Shown: positions 22,492 through 31,242 of the stretch, one piece after another
How the letters are laid out: the number at the start of each line of letters is the position of its first letter
Position numbering within the stretch: the first letter of the stretch is position 1
DNA from: an uncultured Prevotellaceae bacterium
GTDB lineage: Bacteria > Bacteroidota > Bacteroidia > Bacteroidales > Bacteroidaceae
NCBI GenBank assembly: GCA_902790625.1
Contig: CADASP010000010.1
Coordinates: 1 to 64,000 of the forward strand
Length of the DNA: 64,000 nt
Direction: 5' to 3'
Position numbers and translations under genes: made by a program
Notes under the pieces: generated by a model
The model's database searches: none
The model's input: the letters and a program-made list of their open reading frames with translations, nothing else
Told to the model about the DNA's origin: nothing

Positions 22492-24000
22492 TCAGAATCT
22501 GGCAAGTGTGATGCGGATGGTGAGTCCTCCACCGGGAGTGGGTAATGCTGTGGCTGTTCCACCGTGGGCAGCTACGGCATTTTTCACGATGGCGAGGCCG
22601 AGGCCCGTGCCGCCGAGCTTTCGGCTGCGGCCCTTGTCGATGCGATAGAAACGCTCGAAGAGGTGTTCCAGGTGCTGCGGCTCCACACCAGGCCCGTTGT
22701 CGCTCACGCTGAACTCGTAGAAATGGCGGCCATCGACTTCCAATTCACGACAGGTGATGTCGAGGCGCGAAGCCCCGTTGGCATAGACAATGGCATTGTC
22801 GATGAGATTGCGGAAGATGCTGTAGATGAGGCTCTGGTCGCCCAGCACCTCAACACGCTGCGGCACCTGAAGCCGGGGGATGATGCCCCTGTCTTGAAGT
22901 TGCAGGGAGGTGTCATCGAGCACGCTCTGTATCACCTGCACCACGTTGACCTGACGGTATTCCATCTTCGCCTTGCTGCCATCCATCTCGTCCAGCTTGG
23001 TCAGCGCACTCATGTCGAACAGCAGCTTGTTCATGCGCTCGCTTTGGGCAAAACAACGCTGCAGGAAGTGGTTCCTCTTCTCTTCGGGCATGTCGGGATG
23101 GTCGAGGATGCTCTCCAAATAGCCGTGGATGCTGGCGGCGGGCGTCTTCAGTTCGTGAGCGGCGTTCTGCGTGAGTTGGCGCTTGATGCGCACCTTGTCC
23201 TCCTCAGAATGGCGCAACTTCCAATAGAGCATGATGATGGTGTGGCTGATGTCGCCCAACTCGTCGTCGGGCAGTCGGCGCACCAGCTCGTGGTCGAAAG
23301 CCTCGTCCTCCATTTCCGAGCTTTCTTGCGCTCCGTTGGTGCTCAGGCGCTTCGCGGAGGACTCGCCTACCTGTAGCCTTTCGGCCTTCACGGCAAACTC
23401 GCGCAGATGGCCGATATGGCGGCTGATGCGGCGCGTGCTCAGGAAGAGCACCACTCCCAGCAGGAGCGTCAGGGCTATGGCAAAGTAGATGTAGGTGTTG
23501 TCGGCCTGCAGCGAACGGGTCAATTCGGCTGAATAGGGCACGGCTGTGCGTACCACCACATCGCCCAGCCGTGTGGCAGAATAGAAGTAGGTCTCGTGGG
23601 TCGATTGCGACAGGCGCTTGATGTCGTAGCCGTTGCCATCGTGAAGAGCCTGCTGTATTTCCTTTCGCTGCAGATGGTTGCCCAGCCCACTGGCGTCGGC
23701 ATCATGGCTGTCGAGCACCACCCGTCCTTGCAGGTCGATAATCGACACGCGGAGGCCCTCCATGCTGTGCCGTTTCACATAGTCGCGAAACAGACGGTCG
23801 TTCATCAGGCTGTCCTCGCCCAGCGTCTGCGCCATCTCGTAGTTGTACATCTGCAGCCGCGAGTGCAGGATGTCAATCTTGTAATCCTTCTCGCGTTGAT
23901 ATTGATACACGCTGAAACAGACGGCAAAAAGCAGGAAGATGCCGCCGATGCTGAGCAGCAGATTGCGCTGAAACGACTTACCTTTCAAAGCAGTAGCCAT
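22492..24000 (-). CDS. phoR: PhoR-like sensor histidine kinase
   Basis: A 502-residue membrane kinase from MATALKGKSF. Two transmembrane segments (about 11-31 and 153-173) enclose a periplasmic sensor of about 120 residues. Then come HisKA with the phospho-His in NAAHELKTPAASIHGYLESI, and HATPase with DNAIVYANGA, SDNGPGV and GTGLGLAIVKNAVAAHGG. It overlaps the end of the response-regulator gene by 23 bases, so the two are translated together. The PHO boxes at this locus suggest that it answers to phosphate, but sequence alone does not prove the signal. An in-frame ATG at 24039 gives a longer, less likely start. Confidence 0.85.
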   Translation of the reverse strand: MATALKGKSFQRNLLLSIGGIFLLFAVCFSVYQYQREKDYKIDILHSRLQMYNYEMAQTLGEDSLMNDRLFRDYVKRHSMEGLRVSIIDLQGRVVLDSHDADASGLGNHLQRKEIQQALHDGNGYDIKRLSQSTHETYFYSATRLGDVVVRTAVPYSAELTRSLQADNTYIYFAIALTLLLGVVLFLSTRRISRHIGHLREFAVKAERLQVGESSAKRLSTNGAQESSEMEDEAFDHELVRRLPDDELGDISHTIIMLYWKLRHSEEDKVRIKRQLTQNAAHELKTPAASIHGYLESILDHPDMPEEKRNHFLQRCFAQSERMNKLLFDMSALTKLDEMDGSKAKMEYRQVNVVQVIQSVLDDTSLQLQDRGIIPRLQVPQRVEVLGDQSLIYSIFRNLIDNAIVYANGASRLDITCRELEVDGRHFYEFSVSDNGPGVEPQHLEHLFERFYRIDKGRSRKLGGTGLGLAIVKNAVAAHGGTATALPTPGGGLTIRITLARF

Positions 24001-24673
24001 AGCCCACCCGTGTCTTGATATGTTTGCCATAGTGCCCAATCTTCTTGCGCAAGCGGGTGATGTTCACATCCACTGTGCGGTCGAGCACCAGCACATCGTG
24101 CGGCCAGCAATATTTCAGCAAATCTTCGCGCGAGAACACCTTGTCGGGATGCCGCAAGAAGAACGACAGCAGTTCCAACTCCTGTTTGGTGCACGCCAGC
24201 TCTTGTCCGTCGAGGGCGACGGTCTTGGCATTCAGGTCGATCACGATTCCCTCATAGCAGAGCGTATCCCCCCGCTCCTCGCCAAGTAGCGAGGGAGCGC
24301 CCACATTGCCCGCCGACCGCCTGAGCACCGCCCTCACCCTGGCCTTCACCTCTTTCATGCTCAGCGGCTTGGCAATATAGTCGTCGGCACCAATATTGAG
24401 ACCTTTCACCAGATTGTCCTCGCCGTCGAGAGCCGTAACAAAGATGATGGGGATGTGGGCCGTGGCGGGGTTGTCCTTTATCTTGCGAGCCATTTGGAAG
24501 CCCGACATTTCGCCCATCATCACATCCAGCAGAATGAGTGCATACTCTCCCAACGGCAATGCCAGCGCCTCCTCAGCCGATGCGGCTGTAGTCACCTCAA
24601 AGCCTTCCGTTTCGAGGTTATATTGCAGTATCTCGCAGATGTCCTGCTCGTCGTCTACAACAAGTATTTTCAT
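23978..24673 (-). CDS. phoB: PhoB-like response regulator (OmpR family)
   Basis: A 231-residue two-domain regulator. The receiver domain has VVDDEQD at the start, the phospho-acceptor Asp in LILLDVMMGEMSG, and the Lys in DDYIAKPLSM. The winged-helix DNA-binding domain (about 130-231) has ELELLSFFLRHPDKVFSRED, DRTVDVNITRLRKKIG and a final TRVGYGYCF. It probably binds the TGTAAC repeats at 20281 and 24735. The start at MKILVVDDE (24673) fits the promoter at 24695; the ATG at 24697 would overlap it. Confidence 0.85.
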   Translation of the reverse strand: MKILVVDDEQDICEILQYNLETEGFEVTTAASAEEALALPLGEYALILLDVMMGEMSGFQMARKIKDNPATAHIPIIFVTALDGEDNLVKGLNIGADDYIAKPLSMKEVKARVRAVLRRSAGNVGAPSLLGEERGDTLCYEGIVIDLNAKTVALDGQELACTKQELELLSFFLRHPDKVFSREDLLKYCWPHDVLVLDRTVDVNITRLRKKIGHYGKHIKTRVGYGYCFER

Positions 24674-24694
24674 AAGCATCACACTAATTGGCAG

Positions 24695-24751
24695 CAAAGA
24701 TAAAAATAAATATCAAAAAACAAGAAGGATTTGCATTACAATCTTGTTACA
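24695..24751 (-). promoter_or_regulatory. Promoter and candidate PHO box of the PhoB-like gene
   Basis: Minus-strand TATCTTTG (24702-24695) is 22 bases before the ATG at 24673. Upstream, TGTAACAAGAT and TGTAATGCAAA form two 11-bp-spaced half-sites (24751-24746, 24740-24735), close in sequence to the last box of the Na/Pi promoter (CGTAACAAGATTGCAAT). The distance to the -7 is longer (38 bases from the last half-site start) than the 16 at the transporter, so autoregulation is likely but less sure. Confidence 0.5.
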
Positions 24752-24791
24752 ATACTTGCCCCTGCGCCCCCCGCATCATCCATGGGAGCTT

Positions 24792-25196
24792 TCACAACCG
24801 CATGCAGAGGAAGGCGCGGAGACGCCACTTGTTTTGATTGATGACCACCGCATCGTCGCTGAAGAGAGAGCTGTTCACCACAAGGGTGGCCCCAGCGAAG
24901 TGGCGGGGCGAGAAAAAGTGGACGATGGCGGCGCGCTCGTTGAAGAGCATGTTGAAACGGATGTGCTCTGCCTTCTTGCGCTCGCCGCGAATGGTCATGT
25001 TGTTGCGGTTGTAGACGACGAAGGTGGGGAGCATGGAGAAGTGGAGCAGCCACTTACGGCCGAGCACCCAGTTGTAGCCGTAGCCACCGCCAATGCCCAC
25101 ATGACCCACATAGAGACGCACATCGGGGGCATTCGGGCTCCTGGTCAACGCGGTGGGCAATGCACAGAAGCTGACCGTGAAGCAGGAGGTCGTCAT
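24792..25196 (-). pseudogene. Chimeric ORF: DUF4421 C-terminus behind antisense GH51 fragment
   Basis: From residue 20 on, the 134-residue ORF matches the C-terminal barrel strands of DUF4421 outer-membrane-type proteins: YVGHVGIGGGYGYNWVLGRK, LLHFSMLPTFVVYN and INQNKWRLRAFLCMRL. The first 19 residues (MTTSCFTVSFCALPTALTR) are the antisense reading of the 49-bp GH51 segment. Its ATG overlaps the ccsA stop (TGATG), so it could be translated by coupling, but there is no signal peptide and most of DUF4421 is missing. I take it as a remnant. Confidence 0.7.
25141..25189 (+). repeat. Second copy of the 49-bp GH51 segment
   Basis: Matches 19359-19407 in direct orientation with two mismatches. It lies exactly between the ccsA stop and the DUF4421 remnant. 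Confidence 0.8.
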
Positions 25197-25996
25197 CAGG
25201 TGGTATAGGTGTGCACGCTGGAGCCTTGAGCAGCGGGCAGATAATTTATTCCCCACCAACACATCTGGAGGAGCACGAACGAGAGGAGGAGGATGCAGAG
25301 CGCCAGGCGAGGACGATGGGAGGGCATCTGGCGGTAGTGGACGTAAACGAGATAAGCCAGCCAGGTGATAGCCGCCCACGTCTCCTTGGGGTCCCACGAC
25401 CAATAGTGCCCCCACGCTTCTTTTGCCCAAAGCGCACCAAAGAGCATGCCGATGGTCATGAAGGCAAGGCCCACGTAGACCAGGTCGTCTAAACTCCCCA
25501 TGCGGCATGGGGTGAGCATCTCCCCGTTCTGCCCCCTGCGTGTGCCCCAAAGCAGGAAGAGCGCCATCAGCGTGGCCACGCCAAAGACAGCGTAGGCAAA
25601 CATGTATACGATGACATGGGGAGCAAACCATGGACTTTGCAGGGCTGGCATCAGCGTGGCGGAATGTATCTCGGGCTTGAAGAGGTTGACGCAGATGAAC
25701 ACCAACGCCAGTAGCGTTGAGAACGAGAGAATCCACTTGTATTTCCAACGCAAATAGACGATGATGCCAGCCAAAGGGAGGAAGAACGAGTACCAGAGTC
25801 GCGTCTCGCCCATCGTGCGCAGTGGTGGACGTTGCAATGCTGTCCACATCGCCACGATGAAACTGAAAAACACGGCGAGCCCGATGATGGTCGACGTATA
25901 GGCCAGGAGTGTCCTCTCCTTCCATGCCGCCCAGGCTCCCACCGTCCACAGCAGTACCGACGCTATCGCAAAATATATCAGATAATCCCAACTCAT
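25196..25996 (-). CDS. ccsA: Cytochrome c biogenesis protein CcsA
   Basis: A 266-residue inner-membrane protein of System II cytochrome c maturation, which with ResB brings haem across the membrane and attaches it to CxxCH motifs. There are about eight hydrophobic segments. The haem-handling WWD-type motif is WGHYWSWDPKETWAAITW (about 196-213), and the flanking His residues lie in PHVIVYMFAYAVFG and in MPSHRPRLA. The start at MSWDYLIYFA overlaps the resB stop by four bases (ATGA). It is the last working gene of the nrf operon. Confidence 0.9.
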   Translation of the reverse strand: MSWDYLIYFAIASVLLWTVGAWAAWKERTLLAYTSTIIGLAVFFSFIVAMWTALQRPPLRTMGETRLWYSFFLPLAGIIVYLRWKYKWILSFSTLLALVFICVNLFKPEIHSATLMPALQSPWFAPHVIVYMFAYAVFGVATLMALFLLWGTRRGQNGEMLTPCRMGSLDDLVYVGLAFMTIGMLFGALWAKEAWGHYWSWDPKETWAAITWLAYLVYVHYRQMPSHRPRLALCILLLSFVLLQMCWWGINYLPAAQGSSVHTYTT

Positions 25997-26886
25997 GCGC
26001 GCTGCCTCCTTCCTCCAAAGACAAACATACAAACGGCCCCACCCAGCATCATGTAGATGCCGGTATAGACCAGTGGCAGCCACGGGTCGCTGACCAACTC
26101 CAGAATCGACGTCTGGCTCATGGCACCCATCGCGGTGTCGTAGCCATATTGGTAGATACGCCAGCCATCGACTTCGACGGGCTTGTTGACATCAACAGTG
26201 GCTTGGATGTCCTTTCCCGACTTCGTCAGCACCTGTATCTTCGAAGCGAAACGCTTGGGTGAGCCGTCGTCGTAGGTCTCCATGATAAACCGCTTCAGCT
26301 CGATGGCCAGCGGCATGTCGCGAACAACTCCCTCCTGCGTCAGCGCACGCCACTCAGGCTGGCCCACCATGGTGAGCATCTTCAACCGCTGCATGTCGGC
26401 ATTGCCCAGCGTGGCGGTGGTCAGCGCAATAAAAAGCCCCAGATGGAGCAAGAGGGAAGGACGAAGCGTGGATAGAGAGCGATGCGTCATCACCGCCCGC
26501 AGTTGTTTGAGGATGACCAAAGCCAACGTCAGAGCCATATAGACATAGATGAGCACGAAGGGCCAGAAGGAGAGCATGTTGCCGAGCCATTTGCCATCGA
26601 CCGTCTGCCGCGTCAGCCCCATGACGGTGGTGAGGATGGCAGCATATACCAACGTGGGGATTGCCGACTGATAGGTGGCGATGAAGCGGAAGGCATAGAC
26701 GCGTCGGCGCAACACGAAAAGGGCAGCAGCAATAGCCAAGAATGCCGCCAGCACGATGCCATTGGTCGGCCATGCGAAAGCCGCCCATGCCACGCCACCC
26801 ACGGCAAGCTGAAGCATCAACCCAGCAAAGATAAGGCCTCCTCCAATGAGGAAGCCTTCTTTCATAGTCCAGGGTTTAATCCACAT
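25993..26886 (-). CDS. resB: Cytochrome c biogenesis protein ResB-like
   Basis: A 297-residue membrane protein with four to five N-terminal hydrophobic segments, a periplasmic domain (about 165-270: LTQEGVVRDMPLAIELKRFI, FASKIQVLTKSGKDIQATV, VDGWRIYQYGYD) and a final transmembrane helix with a basic end (GGRRQRA). GWRIYQYGYD is the typical ResB block. In System II it is the partner of CcsA. It overlaps nrfA by one base (TGATG) and ccsA by four, so the genes should be translationally coupled and made for NrfA/NrfH maturation. Confidence 0.88.
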   Translation of the reverse strand: MWIKPWTMKEGFLIGGGLIFAGLMLQLAVGGVAWAAFAWPTNGIVLAAFLAIAAALFVLRRRVYAFRFIATYQSAIPTLVYAAILTTVMGLTRQTVDGKWLGNMLSFWPFVLIYVYMALTLALVILKQLRAVMTHRSLSTLRPSLLLHLGLFIALTTATLGNADMQRLKMLTMVGQPEWRALTQEGVVRDMPLAIELKRFIMETYDDGSPKRFASKIQVLTKSGKDIQATVDVNKPVEVDGWRIYQYGYDTAMGAMSQTSILELVSDPWLPLVYTGIYMMLGGAVCMFVFGGRRQRA

Positions 26887-28418
26887 CAGATTTCGATAAG
26901 TTTGCCGTTCTTCTTTGCCTCCTCAATCCACTTGGGCTCGATTTCCTGAAGGAAGCGCTGCTTCTTCTCGTTGAGCGACGGCATGTCGAGCCCAATGGCA
27001 GCCTGAGCCTTCGCTTTCGTGGAATAGTCAGGCACGGGGATGTCGCCTATGAGCCCTTGCTTGGCTGCCACACGTGCAATGAGCAACCGGGCCTGCTGCG
27101 CATAGTCGACGGAATGTGAGAGCAGACGAATCACCTCCTGGGGAGCATGGAAGGTGGCGCCATGCGAGGCGATGGCATAGTCCCACCGCCATTGGCTCTT
27201 GCGCAGTAGCGCCTGGATGGGCTTCATCTCGTCGTCGGAAGCGCCCTTGTCGATGATGTACTTGGCCTCGAAGTGGGCGCGTGCCAGCTCCTGCTCAGCA
27301 CGCAGGCGCACCTCGTTGCACTTCTCCTGCCGGTCGTAGACATTCTGGCGCAGCACCTCGGCATCCTCGCGGTGGCACGTCTGGCAGGTGCGGTCGATTT
27401 TTGCCAATGGCGACATAATCTGATGGTCGCTAAACTTCACCCCTCCCTCCTGCTTATAGGGCATGTGGCAGTCGGCGCAGCTGACTCCACGCTGGGCATG
27501 GATGCCGTGCTGGGAGATTTCGTAGCCTGGATGCTGAGCCTTCAGGATAGGGGTCTTCGACAGCGGATGGATATAGTCGTAGAAACCTATCGAGTCGTAA
27601 TACTCCTCAGCAGCCTCGCAGGTCAAGCCCTTGTCGTGTGGAAACGTCAGGTAGTTGGCCTTGCCGGGATTGTTAGGGTCGTCGGGCTTGATGAAGTAAT
27701 ACTCCACATGGCACTGGGCGCACACCAGCGAGCGCATCTCCTGATGGCTCTGGCTCTTGACGTCCAACCCGCGACGCGCAAAGGCCTCGTAGAGTGCAGG
27801 ACGTGCAGGACGCAAATCCATAGTGCGTGCGTCGTGACAGTCAGAGCATCCGATGGTATTCACCTCTTCGGCACCCAGCTCGCTCCACTTCTTGGCATAG
27901 AAGTTGGCAGGATCCATCACCGATTTCTTGTCGCTCAGCTCACGCATCATTCGCGGCACGTCGGGGCCCTTGCAGGTCCAGCACGTGGCAGGCTGCATGT
28001 CGCCGTCGCCATCGATGCCGGGATTGCCGGTGCGCAGGATCTTGCGCATATCCTCCAAGGCATGTTTGTGGCCGCGAGGGGTATTGTAGTGGCGCGAGAA
28101 GGCATAGCCGGCCCACAGCACCACCATCTCGGGACGCTGCTCAAGGACGTCCACTTCTTGCGACGAGTTGTACTTCGACTTGAACGAGGTGTCGGCAGTC
28201 ATCGCCCACGTCTCGTACTCACGCGGATAGTCGGCCTTGAATTTCTCGTTCTGCGCCACAATGCTGTCTTCAAACACCGTGCGCTTGTTGTTGAACACAC
28301 TTGCCACTTCGGCACGACGCTGCATCAACGACGATACGAGCAGTCCCAGTACGAAGACCACCACCATCGACCCTCCGAAGAGGAGCCATCCCTGCCAGCT
28401 TTTTAATTTCTTTTCCAT
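26886..28418 (-). CDS. nrfA: Ammonia-forming cytochrome c nitrite reductase NrfA
   Basis: A 510-residue pentahaem enzyme reducing nitrite to ammonia with six electrons in the periplasm. It has an N-terminal anchor/signal (WLLFGGSMVVVFVLGLLV), the special active-site haem motif CWTCK in PATCWTCKGPDVPR, and four regular sites CSDCH, CAQCH, CADCH and CQTCH. Catalytic residues lie in the VCAQCHVEYYF and HGIHAQRGVSCADCHMPY blocks, as in known NrfA. The length is normal. It is 66 bases downstream of nrfH. Confidence 0.97.
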   Translation of the reverse strand: MEKKLKSWQGWLLFGGSMVVVFVLGLLVSSLMQRRAEVASVFNNKRTVFEDSIVAQNEKFKADYPREYETWAMTADTSFKSKYNSSQEVDVLEQRPEMVVLWAGYAFSRHYNTPRGHKHALEDMRKILRTGNPGIDGDGDMQPATCWTCKGPDVPRMMRELSDKKSVMDPANFYAKKWSELGAEEVNTIGCSDCHDARTMDLRPARPALYEAFARRGLDVKSQSHQEMRSLVCAQCHVEYYFIKPDDPNNPGKANYLTFPHDKGLTCEAAEEYYDSIGFYDYIHPLSKTPILKAQHPGYEISQHGIHAQRGVSCADCHMPYKQEGGVKFSDHQIMSPLAKIDRTCQTCHREDAEVLRQNVYDRQEKCNEVRLRAEQELARAHFEAKYIIDKGASDDEMKPIQALLRKSQWRWDYAIASHGATFHAPQEVIRLLSHSVDYAQQARLLIARVAAKQGLIGDIPVPDYSTKAKAQAAIGLDMPSLNEKKQRFLQEIEPKWIEEAKKNGKLIEI

Positions 28419-28484
28419 ATCTGTGAGATTTACGATTTGCCCATGTTTGGTTTGTTGTTTCTTTCTACATCAGCAGCCCATGTT

Positions 28485-29096
28485 TCACTTGTCGCTACTG
28501 CTCAACAGTCCTTGCAGCCACTCGGGCACCGGACTTGGCGGTAGGGGCGTCACACCCTCGGCGTTAGGTGTTGACATCAGCGAGTTCATGCCCCCGTGCG
28601 GCACGTTGCGATGACAGTCCCAGCACACCTTTCCCCCTTCGCGCTGTTGCTGCATATATCCCTTGCGCCCCGTAGTCACGAACTCCTGGTTCAGCTGCGT
28701 ATGACAGCGTATGCAGTTGTCCATCACCACCTGGCCCGTCAGGTCTTCGGCCTTCGGAGCCTGCCGCTCAGCGTGTGCCAAGAAATAGGCGGTGTGCTTC
28801 AGGCCGTCCATCGCCTTGAAGCCATAGTAAACGGCCAAATTCTGATGGGGCACATGGCAATCGTTGCACGTGGCGTCGCGCCCATGCGAGGAATGGCTCC
28901 AGGTAGCATAATAAGGGGTCATGATGTGGCAGTTGACGCAAGCCGACGGGTTGTCGCCTATAAAATAAGTGTGAGCCCGAAGCAGGTACATAAACAACCC
29001 CACAAGCCCGCAAACGACGCCTGCCAAGACCAGCAAAACAATTTTCTGCCAATATAATAATCTGTCTTTAAAGGATAGTAGTTCTTTCAGCTTCAT
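28485..29096 (-). CDS. nrfH: Cytochrome c nitrite reductase small subunit NrfH
   Basis: A 203-residue tetrahaem quinol dehydrogenase of the NapC/NirT family that anchors NrfA and feeds it menaquinol electrons. One transmembrane helix (IVLLVLAGVVCGLVGLFMYL) precedes four haem sites: CVNCH, CNDCH, CIRCH and CWDCH. The C-terminal tail beyond RNVPHGGMNSL is Pro-rich and carries no further motif. It is the first gene of the operon. Confidence 0.95.
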   Translation of the reverse strand: MKLKELLSFKDRLLYWQKIVLLVLAGVVCGLVGLFMYLLRAHTYFIGDNPSACVNCHIMTPYYATWSHSSHGRDATCNDCHVPHQNLAVYYGFKAMDGLKHTAYFLAHAERQAPKAEDLTGQVVMDNCIRCHTQLNQEFVTTGRKGYMQQQREGGKVCWDCHRNVPHGGMNSLMSTPNAEGVTPLPPSPVPEWLQGLLSSSDK

Positions 29097-29116
29097 CCTA
29101 TATGGTTTTTAGATTA

Positions 29117-29124
29117 CAAATATA
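29117..29124 (-). promoter_or_regulatory. -7 promoter element for the nrf operon
   Basis: Minus-strand TATATTTG matches TAnnTTTG, 21 bases before the nrfH ATG. No clear Crp/Fnr palindrome (TTGAT-N4-ATCAA) was found upstream in 29125-29240. Confidence 0.5.
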
Positions 29125-29241
29125 GGAAAAAAATCTCCAACTTGTCTTCGTAAGGCGAAGAAAGAAGAGAATTTTATGAATATTTATGAGAATTTCACAC
29201 ACAGGGAGGGCATGCGCATCCATTGGTGCATGCCCTAATGC

Positions 29242-31242
29242 CTACTCCAGCTCGACATTCAGGCCGATGCTGAAGGAGGTGCCTGTGGTGAGTGGCGAAG
29301 AATAGTAATAGGACTTGGGCTTGAAATTGAAGATGTTGTCGACGGCCGTGTTAAGGCTGATGCTCCGCCCAATATGCTGCTGCAGCATCAGGCGCCAGAT
29401 GGAGTAACCCTTGTCTACATCGTTGCGCCCCGACTGCGGCCGCCCCTGGAAGCGTCCTGAGAGCGCCGCATCGAGGGCATAATGGCGCGAGAAGCGGTGG
29501 TCGTAGCCTATGTGCCAGGTGCAGGAATGCGAGCGGGGCTGATTGAACTGCGAGAAATAGACATTGCCGCTCTCATGCAACCATGAATAGTTGATTTTCA
29601 TCGACAGTCCCCAATCCCAGATGTGACCCATGCTGAAGTCGATGCCCCAGACAGTGATGCCGTCCTCGTTGCTGTAGAGGGCGCTCTCCATGCCCTCGTA
29701 CATGCCGCCGTCGATGGTGGTGATGCGCTTGTCGAAGATGTTGCAGTAGCCCATGAGGGTGAAGTTGTAGCGCCCGTCTAAAAGGAATCCGCCGTTGCTG
29801 ATGCGGTGGGTGCGCTCCACGGCTACGTTGAAGTTGTGGCTCCTCTCCGGCTCCAGTTCAGGATTGCCGCGAAGCAGATACCCCATGTTGCCCATGTCGA
29901 AGTGCATATACATCTCCTTGAGCGTAGGGGCGCGGAAGCCACTGGCGTAGTTGGCGCGGAAGGTCATCCACGGCTGCTTGAAGACGATGGCGAGCCGCTC
30001 GGTGAGCGCCTTCTGTGCCGAGGCCGAGAAATAGTCGTAGCGCACGCTGCCCACCACGTTCAGCCGGGGGGTGATGTTCCAGTCGAACTGGGCGTAGCCA
30101 TCGACATTGCCCTGAGCGTGGTGGGTGCCCTCAATGAATTGGTAGGTGGAGAGGTAATCGTGCAGATAGTCGGCTCCCACGAGCAAGGTGTTCTCTCCAA
30201 GCGAATGGCTGTAGAGTGCATGCACCACGTGCTGACGATTCACGTAGTCGTGGTCGTGGGTGCGAGCGCCGTCGGGGGTGTAGTTGGCCTTGTCGTACTG
30301 GTCGTAGGCGTACGACAGCTCCAGATGCCGGTCGTGGCTCCATGCGTATCGCCCTTTCAGTCCGGCGCTGTAGCCATTGAAATGATAGTCGTGGGTGTCG
30401 CGCTCGCTGGTGCGGAAGAAGTAGCCGCCCCGGCCTGTCAGCGTCAGCTGGTCGGTGGCGCGCCATGTCAGTCGCTCCTTCACGTTGTAGGTCTTCTGCC
30501 CGTAGAGTCGGCTCAGGTTCGAGTCGTCTGTCAGCACTGTCTCGTCGTAGGGCAAGCCTTGCGCCTTCTTCAACAACTCTAAGGCCACCTCCTCCGACGA
30601 GTGGGCCTTGGGCAGGTCGACGGGGTCGATGCTGGTGTGCTGGAAGCTGGTCTGCGAGTTCCACTTCGCCGTGTTCAGCGAGAAGCCAGCCCCGTGGCGC
30701 CATTCGTGGCCAAAGGAGTTGTAGCGCGAGTTGGCATAGGCTGTCCACGGCTCCAGGTTCTCCCGACTGATGATGTTGACCACGCCGCCCACGGCATTCG
30801 AGCCGTAGAGGGCCGACGAAGCCCCCTTCACTATCTCTATGCGCCCCACGTTGTCGAGCGTCATCCGGTTGTAGTCCACGTTGTCCATCGTCTCGCCCGC
30901 CATGCGCTCGCCATCGACGAGGAAGAGCACGGCATTGCCGCCGAAGCCGCCCATGCGGAGCGACGTCTCCTGGCTCATGGCGAAGCCGAACTCCAAGCCG
31001 GGAATCTCGTGCGTCAGCATGTCCTGGACGTTGGTGGCATCGGCCATCTTGATGTCGTGCAGGGTGATGAGCCGTGTCACCACGGGGGCATCCTTCAGCG
31101 CCTTGGGCGAATGCGAGGCCGTCACCACGACGGGCTCCAGGTTGACCGAGTCGCGGATGGTGGTCTGCGCAGAGAGTGGAATAGCTGGCACAGCCCATGC
31201 CATGCCAGCCAATAGGAAAAATCTGAAGCGCCCTGTCACCAC
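29242..31242 (-). CDS. TonB-dependent outer-membrane receptor
   Basis: A 666-residue receptor: signal peptide (to PLSAQ), a plug domain with the TonB-box-like region VNLEPVVVTASHSPK and LVDGERMAGETMDNVDYNRM, GSSSALYGSNAVGGVVNIIS-type plug motif (ASSALYGSNAVGGVVNII), then a 22-stranded-type barrel ending in SFSIGLNVELE with an aromatic/hydrophobic pattern. The short form lacks the SusC N-terminal extension, so it is more like siderophore, haem or cobalamin receptors. The start is a GTG directly after the stop of the lipoprotein gene. Substrate unknown. Confidence 0.92.
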   Translation of the reverse strand: MVTGRFRFFLLAGMAWAVPAIPLSAQTTIRDSVNLEPVVVTASHSPKALKDAPVVTRLITLHDIKMADATNVQDMLTHEIPGLEFGFAMSQETSLRMGGFGGNAVLFLVDGERMAGETMDNVDYNRMTLDNVGRIEIVKGASSALYGSNAVGGVVNIISRENLEPWTAYANSRYNSFGHEWRHGAGFSLNTAKWNSQTSFQHTSIDPVDLPKAHSSEEVALELLKKAQGLPYDETVLTDDSNLSRLYGQKTYNVKERLTWRATDQLTLTGRGGYFFRTSERDTHDYHFNGYSAGLKGRYAWSHDRHLELSYAYDQYDKANYTPDGARTHDHDYVNRQHVVHALYSHSLGENTLLVGADYLHDYLSTYQFIEGTHHAQGNVDGYAQFDWNITPRLNVVGSVRYDYFSASAQKALTERLAIVFKQPWMTFRANYASGFRAPTLKEMYMHFDMGNMGYLLRGNPELEPERSHNFNVAVERTHRISNGGFLLDGRYNFTLMGYCNIFDKRITTIDGGMYEGMESALYSNEDGITVWGIDFSMGHIWDWGLSMKINYSWLHESGNVYFSQFNQPRSHSCTWHIGYDHRFSRHYALDAALSGRFQGRPQSGRNDVDKGYSIWRLMLQQHIGRSISLNTAVDNIFNFKPKSYYYSSPLTTGTSFSIGLNVELE

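Noticed and set aside
29125-29240. Fnr/Crp-like operator before nrfH
   Set aside because: No TTGAT-N4-ATCAA palindrome or good relative was seen.
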